Below, in pieces: positions 22,497 through 29,818 of a DNA stretch of 64,000 bases. The position numbers were made by a program, and so were the translations under genes. The notes beneath the pieces were generated by a model that was not told the DNA's origin, ran no database searches, and saw only the letters and a program-made list of their open reading frames with translations. Numbering within the stretch: position 1 is the stretch's first letter; each line of letters opens with the position of its first letter. Source of the DNA: Haloarchaeobius sp. FL176 (GTDB taxonomy: Archaea; Halobacteriota; Halobacteria; Halobacteriales; Natrialbaceae); assembly GCF_024609245.1 (NCBI RefSeq), contig NZ_JANJYH010000001.1:1-64000 (forward strand). Reading direction: 5' to 3'.

Positions 22497-23627
22497 TCAG
22501 GCACAGCTCATCGAGGCGGCGATCTCGAGCAGCGTGCCGCGAGGGAGCGAGCCGCTGACGACGTAGCTCTGGTCGCCGCACCGCCACTGGACGTAGCCGC
22601 CCGTGTCGGTCCCGACGTACTGGACCGTCCGCCCGTCGAGCGTGACGGACTCGGCCTCGGACGGGGTGCCCCTCGGCGTGCCGTTCCGGACCAGTACGTG
22701 CAGCGTCGCCGAGCCGTTGGTGTACCGCAGTGTGGCCCGCTCGACGGAGCCGGCCGACAGGGCTGCTCGCCCCAGTGCGAAACCGGTCGGGACGTCCGGG
22801 GCCGGGACGTGGAGGCTCGTGTTCGTCCGCAGGAGTTCGACGCGCTCGAACGTCGTCACGGCCGGCGTCTCGTGCTCGGACCACTCGACGTCAGCGGGCA
22901 CGTCCAGGGTGAAGCGGTCGTCGTCGATGGCGACGCCGAGGCGGAGGTCCTCGAAGGTCGTCGTCGAGGTGTACACTCGGTCGCCGACCGTCGACGTCGA
23001 TACCAGGCGCTGGGGGAAGTACGTCTCGGTGTCGAGCCAGGCGACGAGACTCGCGTTGCCCGCCATCGACTCGTTCGGCACGAACCGCACCTTGTAGTGG
23101 TCTTCGCCGTCGAGTGCCGCCACCCCGACGAACTCGACGGTCGTCCGCTCGAGCAGTGACTGGACCGGGAGGCCGAGCATCGTGACCGAGCCGGCCGACT
23201 GCGGGAACGTCGTCACCTGCTCCGCGTCGGGCTCGTACACCGTCGTCGCGCTCTCGTTTCGCAGCATCACCGTGCCGGCGCGCTCCCGGGGAGCGACGAC
23301 CTCCTGTCGGAGCTGCCGGTCCGAGGGACGCACCCACAGCCGGACTTCGCTCGTCGTGACGTTCTCCCCGACGGTGACGTTCGTCCGACGTGTGGCCACG
23401 TAGCTATCCAGCGACGACATCCGCTCGCGGAACGCGGCGACGACCGCCGCACCGTCCGGCCGGGCCGACTCGTTCGCGGAGACCGTGTGGGGAGTAGTCA
23501 CGTCCGCTGTCGTCTCGGGCGCTGCCGCGTCGGTGGCCGTGCCTGCGTCGTCGAGACAGCCCGCGAGTGTCGTCGACGAGAGCAACACGAGACAGAGCAC
23601 GGCGATTCGGAGGAACCGGTGGACCAT
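22497..23627 (-). CDS. LolA-like exported lipoprotein
   Basis: The 376-residue protein has a signal peptide with lipobox LAGC (Cys about 24), so it would be anchored to the outer face of the membrane. A Thr/Ala/Asp-rich linker (25-65) is followed by repeated beta strands with GVAALDGEDHYKVRFVPNES and TYFPQRLVSTSTVGDRVYTS, typical of the LolA/LppX fold seen in haloarchaeal outer membrane lipoprotein-sorting protein families. Start at 23627 (MVHRFLRIAV) rather than 23657. The ligand is unknown. Confidence 0.75.
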   Translation of the reverse strand: MVHRFLRIAVLCLVLLSSTTLAGCLDDAGTATDAAAPETTADVTTPHTVSANESARPDGAAVVAAFRERMSSLDSYVATRRTNVTVGENVTTSEVRLWVRPSDRQLRQEVVAPRERAGTVMLRNESATTVYEPDAEQVTTFPQSAGSVTMLGLPVQSLLERTTVEFVGVAALDGEDHYKVRFVPNESMAGNASLVAWLDTETYFPQRLVSTSTVGDRVYTSTTTFEDLRLGVAIDDDRFTLDVPADVEWSEHETPAVTTFERVELLRTNTSLHVPAPDVPTGFALGRAALSAGSVERATLRYTNGSATLHVLVRNGTPRGTPSEAESVTLDGRTVQYVGTDTGGYVQWRCGDQSYVVSGSLPRGTLLEIAASMSCA

Positions 23628-24036
23628 ATCGACTCGGCGTTCAGCCGCATCACGCATGAAAGGTTTGATACGAAGCGGTTCTGTGCAGGGCGAGTATAAT
23701 CGAAACAGCACGAGTGGATGGCTCTATCTCTCTGATGTCGTCGTGACGGAAGCCGAGAACCAGGAACGGATCCACCGGAATTCGAGGCACGATCGTAGAG
23801 TCGCTACGCCGCGTGCTGGTTCACCATTCGTCTCACGACGGCCGTCCCGCTCGCACGCTCGCTTTGCTCCCTGATTCGATTTCCATCGCGGCCGCGACGC
23901 TCGTCACTTTGTTCGCAAGAGAAGCGGGCCGGATGGGAATTGAACCTCAGTCGGAATGCTCGCTCCGCTGTGCGTATCCTCCCTGCTTCAATTCCCTCGG
24001 AGCCGCTTCGCTCCTCACGTGCGTTCGGAGCAGAAG
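23628..24036. other. Gap upstream of tRNA-Lys, without genes
   Basis: A 409-bp stretch without a supported gene. Its left end carries the lipoprotein promoter region (AGTATAA at 23691-23697 on the plus strand, read in reverse). Its right part (about 23845-24033) is made of imperfect repeats related to the tRNA-Lys 3' end, described separately. Confidence 0.45.
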
Positions 24037-24058
24037 CGGGCCGGATGGGAATTGAACC
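23920..24058. repeat. Direct repeat of the tRNA-Lys 3' end
   Basis: A 27-bp sequence at 23920-23946 is repeated exactly at 24032-24058, where it covers the T-arm and acceptor end of tRNA-Lys plus five flanking bases. The copies are 112 bp apart. The segment between contains a 10-bp inverted match (GGGAATTGAA at 23935-23944 against TTCAATTCCC at 23987-23996). This has the form of an attachment-site duplication left by integration, or of debris from a partial tRNA duplication. Confidence 0.7.
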
Positions 24059-24110
24059 CATGACCGTCTGATTAAGAGTCAGACGCTCTGCCTAACTGAG
24101 CTACCGGCCC
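24037..24110 (-). tRNA. tRNA-Lys (CUU anticodon)
   Basis: The acceptor stem is GGGCCGG/CCGGCCC with discriminator G. The anticodon stem CTGA/TCAG carries the loop CTCTTAA (anticodon CUU). D-arm GCTCAGTTAGGCAGAGC and T-arm GGTTCAATTCCC are standard. The length is 74 nt with no intron. Confidence 0.93.
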
Positions 24111-24217
24111 GAGTGCACTCATTCGTTACGTGGTAGTGTTAAAAAGGGTTTTCATTCCATGGCGGCGCCCGCTCGCGAACCGCAATCCGTAACCCCCTCG
24201 ACCCACAGACGAGAGGC

Positions 24218-24535
24218 ATGTCCTGGGGAATCCTCGTCGTCGCCGGACTGTTCGAGATCGCGTGGGCGGTCGGGCTGGAGTACTCGGACGGTTTCTCGAA
24301 GCCGGTCCCATCCGCGCTGACGGTGGTCGCCCTCGTCATCAGCATGCTGCTGCTCGGGCGGGCGGTCGAGAGCCTCCCGGTCGGGACGGCCTACGCAGTC
24401 TGGACCGGTATCGGGGCGGTCGGGACGGCCATCCTCGGGGTCGTCCTGTTCGACGAGCCGGCGACGCTCGCACGGGCCGGATTCGTGGGGCTCATCGTCG
24501 CCGGAATCGTGGGACTGCACTCGACTGGGGCCTGA
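24218..24535 (+). CDS. sugE: Small multidrug resistance (SMR) exporter, SugE-like
   Basis: The 105-residue protein has four membrane helices. The membrane glutamate essential in SMR pumps is Glu13 (LFEIAWAVGLEYS). The helix-3 signature AYAVWTGIGAVGTAILGVVLF (about 59-79) is characteristic. SugE-type members handle guanidinium or quaternary ammonium compounds. A single protein of this kind would act as a homodimer. No regulator is adjacent. Confidence 0.85.
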   Translation: MSWGILVVAGLFEIAWAVGLEYSDGFSKPVPSALTVVALVISMLLLGRAVESLPVGTAYAVWTGIGAVGTAILGVVLFDEPATLARAGFVGLIVAGIVGLHSTGA

Positions 24536-24583
24536 ACCGAGGGTCGGGACCGTTAAGTGGGCCCGGCGAAAGATTTTGCGTAC

Positions 24584-26035
24584 ATGAGTACCGGGGTCAG
24601 CATCGCTGCGATGTCGAGATATGCGATTCTCGGCTGCGGGAGCGTCGGTCACGCAGTCGCCGAGGAGCTGGTCGATCAGGGCAAGGACGTACTCATCGTC
24701 GACAGGGACGAGGGCCGCGTCGAGGCGCTGCGCGACCAGGACCTCAACGCACAGGCGGCGGACATCCGCGAGCCTACGACTGCGGACGACGTGCGCGACT
24801 GCGACGTGATCCTCATCATGTCCTCGGACATCGAGGCCAACAAGGAGGCCGTCGCGAACATCCGTGAGCGCGATGCCGACCAGTTCGTCGTCGTGCGCGC
24901 CTCCGACCCCGTCTCCGGTGACGAACTCACCGAACTCGGCGCGGACGTCGTCATCAACCCGTCGTCCGTCATCGCCGACGCGGCGATGCGCTCCCTGGAG
25001 TCGGGCGAGCTCGAGTACCGCGCCACACAGCTCTCGGAGGTCCTCTCCGACGCGAACGACCGCGTCGCTATCTTCACCAACGAGAGCCCCGACCCGGACT
25101 CCATCGCGAGCGCGGCCGCGCTGCAGGCCATCGCCACGCATCTCGGCGTGGAGGCAGACATCTGCTACCTCGGCGACATCGGCCATCAGGAGAACCGGGC
25201 GTTCGTCAACCTGCTCGGCATCGAACTGCTGAACTGGGCAGACATCGACGACCGCGAGCAGTACGACACGATGGCGGTCGTCGACCACGCGAAGGGCGGC
25301 GAGGCATTCGAGCTCGAGGTGGATATCGTCATCGACCACTACGAGTCCGACGAGGAGTGGGACGCGTCGTTCGTCGACGTGCGCCCGAACGTCTCCTCCA
25401 CGTCGACCATCATGACGAAGTACATCCAGGAGTTCGACATGAAGGTCGACGAGGCTGTCGCGACCGCGCTGCTGTACGGCATCCGTGAGGAGACGCTCGA
25501 CTTCAAGCGCGACACGACGCCGGCGGACCTCACTGCGGCGGCGTACCTCTACCCGTTCGCGAACCACGACCTGCTCGAACAGGTCGAGTCGCCGTCGATG
25601 AGCCCGGAGACGCTGGACGTGCTCGCCGAGGCGATCCAGAACCGCGAGGTGCAGGGCAGTCACCTCGTCTCGAACGCCGGCTTCATCCGCGACCGGGAGG
25701 CGCTCGCGCAGGCGGCCCAGCATCTCCTGAATCTGGAGGGCATCACGACCACGGCGGTGTTCGGCATCGCCGACGACACCATCTTCCTCGCGGCGCGCTC
25801 GAAGGACATCCGGATGAACATCGGGAAGGTGCTCTCGGACGCCTACGGCGGCATCGGCGAGGCGGCCGGGCACTCCACGCAGGCGAGTGCGGAGATCTCA
25901 CTGGGCATCTTCACGGGTATCGAGACGAACGACGAGAACCGCGATACGCTCCTCTCGCTCACCGAGGAAGCGGTCAAGCGGAAGCTGTTCCAGGCGATGG
26001 GTGTCGAGAGCGGCGAGTCAGGAAACGGCTCCTAG
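24584..26035 (+). CDS. TrkA-N/DHH-family phosphoesterase fusion protein
   Basis: The 483-residue protein starts with a Rossmann TrkA-N domain (about 10-125; ILGCGSVGHAVAEEL). A DHH/DHHA1 phosphoesterase part follows (about 150-470), with ESPDPDSIASAAALQA, VDHAKGG and a DHHA1-like end including GGHS-type AAGHSTQASAEIS. The combination is typical of euryarchaeal NAD-binding DHH proteins, perhaps cyclic-dinucleotide or nanoRNA phosphodiesterases; the substrate is not proven. TATA-like TTAAG at about 24553 supports the start at 24584. The stop codon overlaps the convergent PRC-barrel gene in a shared CTAG. Confidence 0.8.
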   Translation: MSTGVSIAAMSRYAILGCGSVGHAVAEELVDQGKDVLIVDRDEGRVEALRDQDLNAQAADIREPTTADDVRDCDVILIMSSDIEANKEAVANIRERDADQFVVVRASDPVSGDELTELGADVVINPSSVIADAAMRSLESGELEYRATQLSEVLSDANDRVAIFTNESPDPDSIASAAALQAIATHLGVEADICYLGDIGHQENRAFVNLLGIELLNWADIDDREQYDTMAVVDHAKGGEAFELEVDIVIDHYESDEEWDASFVDVRPNVSSTSTIMTKYIQEFDMKVDEAVATALLYGIREETLDFKRDTTPADLTAAAYLYPFANHDLLEQVESPSMSPETLDVLAEAIQNREVQGSHLVSNAGFIRDREALAQAAQHLLNLEGITTTAVFGIADDTIFLAARSKDIRMNIGKVLSDAYGGIGEAAGHSTQASAEISLGIFTGIETNDENRDTLLSLTEEAVKRKLFQAMGVESGESGNGS

Positions 26036-26322
26036 GCGACGACTTCCTCTTCCTCGTCCGGCGTCTTCAGGCGCTCGATGATGTCGTTGATGAGTACCAC
26101 GTCACCGACGGCGCGGACCCAGCGGTACGGGACGAGCACGCCACGGTGATCGCCGATGCGGTTGCTGAACAGCTCCTGATTGAGGTTCGCCAGCGCGAGT
26201 CCGGTGACGACCTCGTTCTCGACGTCGAGTCGGACGTCCTCTATCTCGCCGACGAACACGCCGTTGTTCGAGTAGACCTCCCGGCCGACGAGGGCCGTAA
26301 TCTCCTGTGGAGTGCCGTTCAT
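26032..26322 (-). CDS. PRC-barrel domain protein
   Basis: The 96-residue protein is a single PRC barrel: ITALVGREVYSNNGVFVGEI at 8-27 and YRWVRAVGDVVLI near 67-79. Small PRC-barrel proteins of this kind are abundant in haloarchaea and have been linked to RNA processing and to cell division (CdpB-like proteins); which applies here is not clear. Its last codons overlap the DHH gene end-to-end. Confidence 0.8.
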   Translation of the reverse strand: MNGTPQEITALVGREVYSNNGVFVGEIEDVRLDVENEVVTGLALANLNQELFSNRIGDHRGVLVPYRWVRAVGDVVLINDIIERLKTPDEEEEVVA

Positions 26323-26401
26323 ATCCGTCCTGTCGTGGAGACGGGTCTTATAACTTGGTCAGACGCACGCGACACCGCACTACGCGAGGCTCGCGCCCGC
26401 C

Positions 26402-27508
26402 TCACGCGAGGTCGTCCAGCACCGACCCGAACGCCGACAGCGCGTCCTCGCAGTGGGCCGGATCGCGTCCGAGGCTGACCCGCACCGAATCGGGTTCGTC
26501 GAAGAACCGACCGGGGACGACGAGGATGCCGTCGTCCCACGCGGCCTCGGCGACGGTGTCCCCGTCGGCGGCCGTCGGCTCCAGCAGTGCGTAGGTCGCG
26601 CCGTCGTGGACCGTCCCCTCGAGGTCGTCGCGTTCGTCGACGAAGGTCGCGAGCAGGTCGTGGTTCGTCGCGACGAGCTCGCGCTGGCTGGCGAGCAGTC
26701 GGTCCTGGTGGTGGAACGCACGTCGTGCCAGTGAGACGCTCGGCTGGGCGAGCGCCGGCAGGTGGTGTGCGACCTGTTCGGCGCGCTCGACGAACGCGTC
26801 GTCGGCGACGAGCCAGCCGACGCGGAGCCCGCCGAAGCCGAAGAACTTCGTGAGGGAGCCGGTCACCACCACGTCGTCGAGGCCCGCCGCGGTCGGGCCG
26901 CCCAACGCTCCTGCGGCCGGGTCGGTCGTGAACGGGGCGTACACCTCGTCGACGAGGAGCCGGCCACCCGCGTCGCGGACCTGGTCGGCGGTTGCGGCGA
27001 GCGTCTCCCGCCCGATCAGCTTGCCGGACGGGTTGTGTCGGTTGGTGACGACGGTGAGACAGGCCTCGTCGGCGAGCGCACTGTCGACGCGGTCGGGGTC
27101 GAGCCGAAAGCCGTCATCCTGCGTCCGGAGGAAGCGATGAATGTGACCTCCGAGGGCGCGTGGTGTCGCTGTAAGTGGCTCGTACGCCGGCTTCTCGACC
27201 AGCACCTGTGGCTCGGCTGGCTCGTCGGTCTCCCGCTCGTGCCCGTCGAGCGCCGTCGCCATCGCGAGGACGTTCGCCATGCTGGCACCCGCCGTGACGA
27301 GAACGTTCGACGGGTCGACGTCGTACGCTGTCGCGACCTGCTCGGTGAGACGCACCGACGCGGGCGGCTCTGCGAGCCCCGCCAGTCGGCCCGGGACGGG
27401 GTCCCGTCGGTCGCCGCTGGATCTCCGGAGGTCGCTGGACCCGAGGTCGTGTTCGGCAGCCGCCGGGCGTCCGTCGATCCAGTCGAGGTACGCGATTGTC
27501 GGGAACAC
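26402..27508 (-). CDS. PLP-dependent class I/II aminotransferase
   Basis: The 368-residue protein shows NRHNPSGKLIGRETLA (about 155-170), the dimer-fold aminotransferase N-P-S-G motif, DEVYAPF (about 187), and the PLP lysine in GSLTKFFGFGGLRVGW (about 215-230). It resembles HisC/aspartate aminotransferase-like proteins without a clear substrate. It begins with GTG at 27508. A TATA box (GTTTATATAC, 27564-27573 on the minus strand) is about 55 nt upstream, so the message would have a short leader. Confidence 0.82.
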   Translation of the reverse strand: MFPTIAYLDWIDGRPAAAEHDLGSSDLRRSSGDRRDPVPGRLAGLAEPPASVRLTEQVATAYDVDPSNVLVTAGASMANVLAMATALDGHERETDEPAEPQVLVEKPAYEPLTATPRALGGHIHRFLRTQDDGFRLDPDRVDSALADEACLTVVTNRHNPSGKLIGRETLAATADQVRDAGGRLLVDEVYAPFTTDPAAGALGGPTAAGLDDVVVTGSLTKFFGFGGLRVGWLVADDAFVERAEQVAHHLPALAQPSVSLARRAFHHQDRLLASQRELVATNHDLLATFVDERDDLEGTVHDGATYALLEPTAADGDTVAEAAWDDGILVVPGRFFDEPDSVRVSLGRDPAHCEDALSAFGSVLDDLA

Positions 27509-27787
27509 GTTCCCTCGCTCACCGGCTTGCGTGTTGAGTGTTCGGTTCGACGACGCGCCTGGAGTATATAAACTGGCAGTAGATATTTATATTATGATTC
27601 ATTACCCGCTACTACTTCCAGGCGATGAGTGTAAGCAGGAGCCAACTGTACGGAGGAGTGCCGGGGTGCCTCTGACAATCCGGCCCTCGACGGTCGGCCA
27701 TGCCCGGGCCGACCGTCGTACAGGGTTCGTTCCCTGTTTGTCTGTCTCAGCAGCCACGTGTAACCGAAGCGACCACCGGTTTCTCGC

Positions 27788-28381
27788 TCAGTGCTCGCGG
27801 TAGTCGAGTTCCACGTCCATCGTGCCGCCGAACCGCTCGTAGGTCGAGTCGGTCACGGCGTCACGCACTAGCGCGAACACCCCGCGGGCCGTCCGTTCGC
27901 GTGTCCTCGCCGTCGCCGAGTCCACGAGCTGGCCGACTGCCGAGCGCTCTGCGTACATCGACAGCACGTTGACGTTGTCGAACACCACCCAGCCCGTGCC
28001 GGGTTTGACGTGTCCCAGCGCTCGCTCGAAGCGGTCGTGGATGCCGGTCAGGTCGTTCGGGTAGACGACCGAGGTGGTCCACAGCGGCCCGTCGTAGTCC
28101 ACCGGCGACCCCGAGACCGGGACGACGCCGACCCTGTTCGGGTCGCCGCCGCGGTCCTGCACGAACTGCTCGACCTTGTGTGCCGGGCGCGTCGTCGAGA
28201 TGACGAGCAGGTTCTCGAACGCCGCCGGGGGCAGCGTCGCGAGCGGCGACCGCAGCGAGTCCGTGAGCACCAGCGCCTGCGTCCCCGGAGTGAGTCGGTC
28301 GAACGGGTCGCGCTCAGTCCGCACCGGCATCCTCGAACCCCCCTGTGCGTTCGGTCTCTCCAGCAGCACGTCAACCACCAT
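27788..28381 (-). CDS. DUF7504 (RecA-superfamily-like) protein
   Basis: The 197-residue protein has an alternating strand/helix layout: LLVISTTRPAHKVEQFVQ (about 58-75), GIHDRFERALGHVKPG, WVVFDNVNVLSMYAERSAV (about 130-148), like the degenerate RecA/KaiC-type domain of haloarchaeal DUF7504. No Walker A motif is visible, so ATPase activity is doubtful. The ATG at 28381 overlaps the end of the broken membrane gene; the ATG at 28330 is an alternative. The 27509-27787 gap downstream shows only the aminotransferase promoter. Confidence 0.6.
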   Translation of the reverse strand: MVVDVLLERPNAQGGSRMPVRTERDPFDRLTPGTQALVLTDSLRSPLATLPPAAFENLLVISTTRPAHKVEQFVQDRGGDPNRVGVVPVSGSPVDYDGPLWTTSVVYPNDLTGIHDRFERALGHVKPGTGWVVFDNVNVLSMYAERSAVGQLVDSATARTRERTARGVFALVRDAVTDSTYERFGGTMDVELDYREH

Positions 28382-28696
28382 CAGAGGTCCCTCCTGCCGT
28401 CAGCAGCACCATCGCTCTGATCGCGGCCACGACGGGGGCCAGCGTGGCCACGGAGAAGGTGGCCGCGTAGGCGACCGTGGACCCGGGGAGACTCGGAACA
28501 CCGAACACCACTCAGAGGATGTTGACGAGGACGAACCCCCGAACGCGACCGGGAGGGGCTTGGGCATCCCGTTGATGGGTGCCCCGGCGAACCCCCGGAC
28601 CGCAACCAGGGAGAGGCAGAACGCCACCGTCAGCACCAGCACGTTGGTCAGCGAGAGTAGCTGGACAATGAACCAGTACGCCCCGGCCGACACCAT
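28371..28696 (-). pseudogene. Broken membrane protein gene
   Basis: From 28696 one frame gives a hydrophobic start, YWFIVQLLSLTNVLVLTVAF, continuing to PKPLPVAFGG. Then the sensible reading moves to another frame (GFVLVNIL), meets an in-frame TGA where Trp is expected, and goes on as VVFGVPSLPGSTVAYAATFS and a last helix to a stop at 28371-28373. One frameshift and one nonsense codon therefore disrupt a protein with about four helices. It was probably the first gene of a pair with DUF7504. The sequence is still close to intact, so decay is recent or an assembly error is possible. Confidence 0.6.
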
Positions 28697-28762
28697 CAGC
28701 GCCCACCCACGAGCCGTGTCGCTGTCCGTCGTGAGCGTGGCGTTCTCAAAAACGTTGTGACC

Positions 28763-29818
28763 TCAGTCCCCGAGGATGCCGTCGAGGTCTGCGTGCCCCG
28801 CCAGCAGTTCGCCCATCCGCTCGACGGTCCCCTCGTCGCGCGTCCGGCCGACGCGGACCACGTCCTCGGCCCGTTCGATAGTCGTGAGGGTGTTCGAGTT
28901 GACCACCATGACGGGGACACCCTTCTCGGCGGCCTTCCCGAGTACCGCGCCCGACGGCCGGTGGCCGCCGGTCAGGATGAGGCACTTCACGCCCGGTGCC
29001 TCGAGCGCAGCGGTGTGTATCTCGGAGCGGTCGCCGCCGGTGATGACGGCGGTGTCCTTCGTCCGGCGCAGGCCGCGGAGGGCGGCGTCGGGGCCCATCG
29101 CGGCGACGCTGAACCGTTCGACGAACGCGTCGGTCGGCACGTCGGTCAGCAGGTCGGCGCCGAGGTCGTCGGCAAGCTCGCCCACCGTGACGCCGGCGAG
29201 TTCGCGCTCTCGCGGGAGCACGCCGTGGACCGTGATACCACGTCCTTCGAGGAACGGCACCACGTCCTCCTGTAGCTGGTCGTACACCGAGTCCGAGACC
29301 TGGTTGAACAGCACGCCCGAGAGCGAGCCGTCCAGATCGTCGACCGCCGCGAGCACGTCGTCCACGTCCGTCACCGAGTCGTACGGGCAGACGAGCAGGA
29401 CCGACGCGTCGAGCAGCTCGGCCACGTCGCCGTCGGCGATGTCGAGCACCTTGCCGGCGGTCAGTCCGCCACCCTCGACGAACAGCCGGCCGTGGCCCGC
29501 GGCGAGCCCGTCGTACGCCTCCTGAATGCGCTCGCGCACCTCGGTGGCCGTCTCACGGCCCCGGATGGCCTCCTGGACGAACGTCGGCGAGTAGACGACT
29601 GGCTCGAGCTCGTGCATCTCGGCGTCGAGGTCGAGGAGGTCGCGGGCCAGCATCGGGTCCTCGTCGAGCGTCTTGCCGACGTTCGACTGGAGCCGGGTGC
29701 CCTTGGGTTTCATGTAGCCGACGTCGGTTCCTCGCTCGCGCGCCGCCTGGGCGAGTGCGAGCGTGACCGCCGTCTTGCCGGTGCTCTCTTCGTTCGCGGT
29801 GACGAGTAACGGGTTCAT
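28763..29818 (-). CDS. Phosphotransacetylase-family P-loop/DRTGG protein
   Basis: The 351-residue protein has an N-terminal BioD/CobQ-like P-loop domain (TANEESTGKTAVT, 7-19) and a DRTGG domain (about 215-320; TGGDRSEIHTAALEAPG), the same arrangement as the N-terminal regulatory half of long phosphotransacetylases. The catalytic Pta domain is missing. It overlaps by 4 bp the gene for ADP-forming acetyl-CoA synthetase, so it probably senses or regulates acetyl-CoA/acetate flux (inference). Confidence 0.8.
   Translation of the reverse strand: MNPLLVTANEESTGKTAVTLALAQAARERGTDVGYMKPKGTRLQSNVGKTLDEDPMLARDLLDLDAEMHELEPVVYSPTFVQEAIRGRETATEVRERIQEAYDGLAAGHGRLFVEGGGLTAGKVLDIADGDVAELLDASVLLVCPYDSVTDVDDVLAAVDDLDGSLSGVLFNQVSDSVYDQLQEDVVPFLEGRGITVHGVLPRERELAGVTVGELADDLGADLLTDVPTDAFVERFSVAAMGPDAALRGLRRTKDTAVITGGDRSEIHTAALEAPGVKCLILTGGHRPSGAVLGKAAEKGVPVMVVNSNTLTTIERAEDVVRVGRTRDEGTVERMGELLAGHADLDGILGD

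Noticed and set aside
24152-25873. 573-residue minus-strand frame
   Set aside because: Antisense shadow across sugE and the TrkA-N/DHH gene, both with recognisable motifs.
26032-26035. CTAG overlap of two convergent stop codons as a signal
   Set aside because: It is an economical overlap of stops; nothing suggests a further role.
27599-27800. Short plus-strand frame after the A+T-rich stretch
   Set aside because: Composition is not protein-like, and the TATA element there faces the aminotransferase on the other strand.
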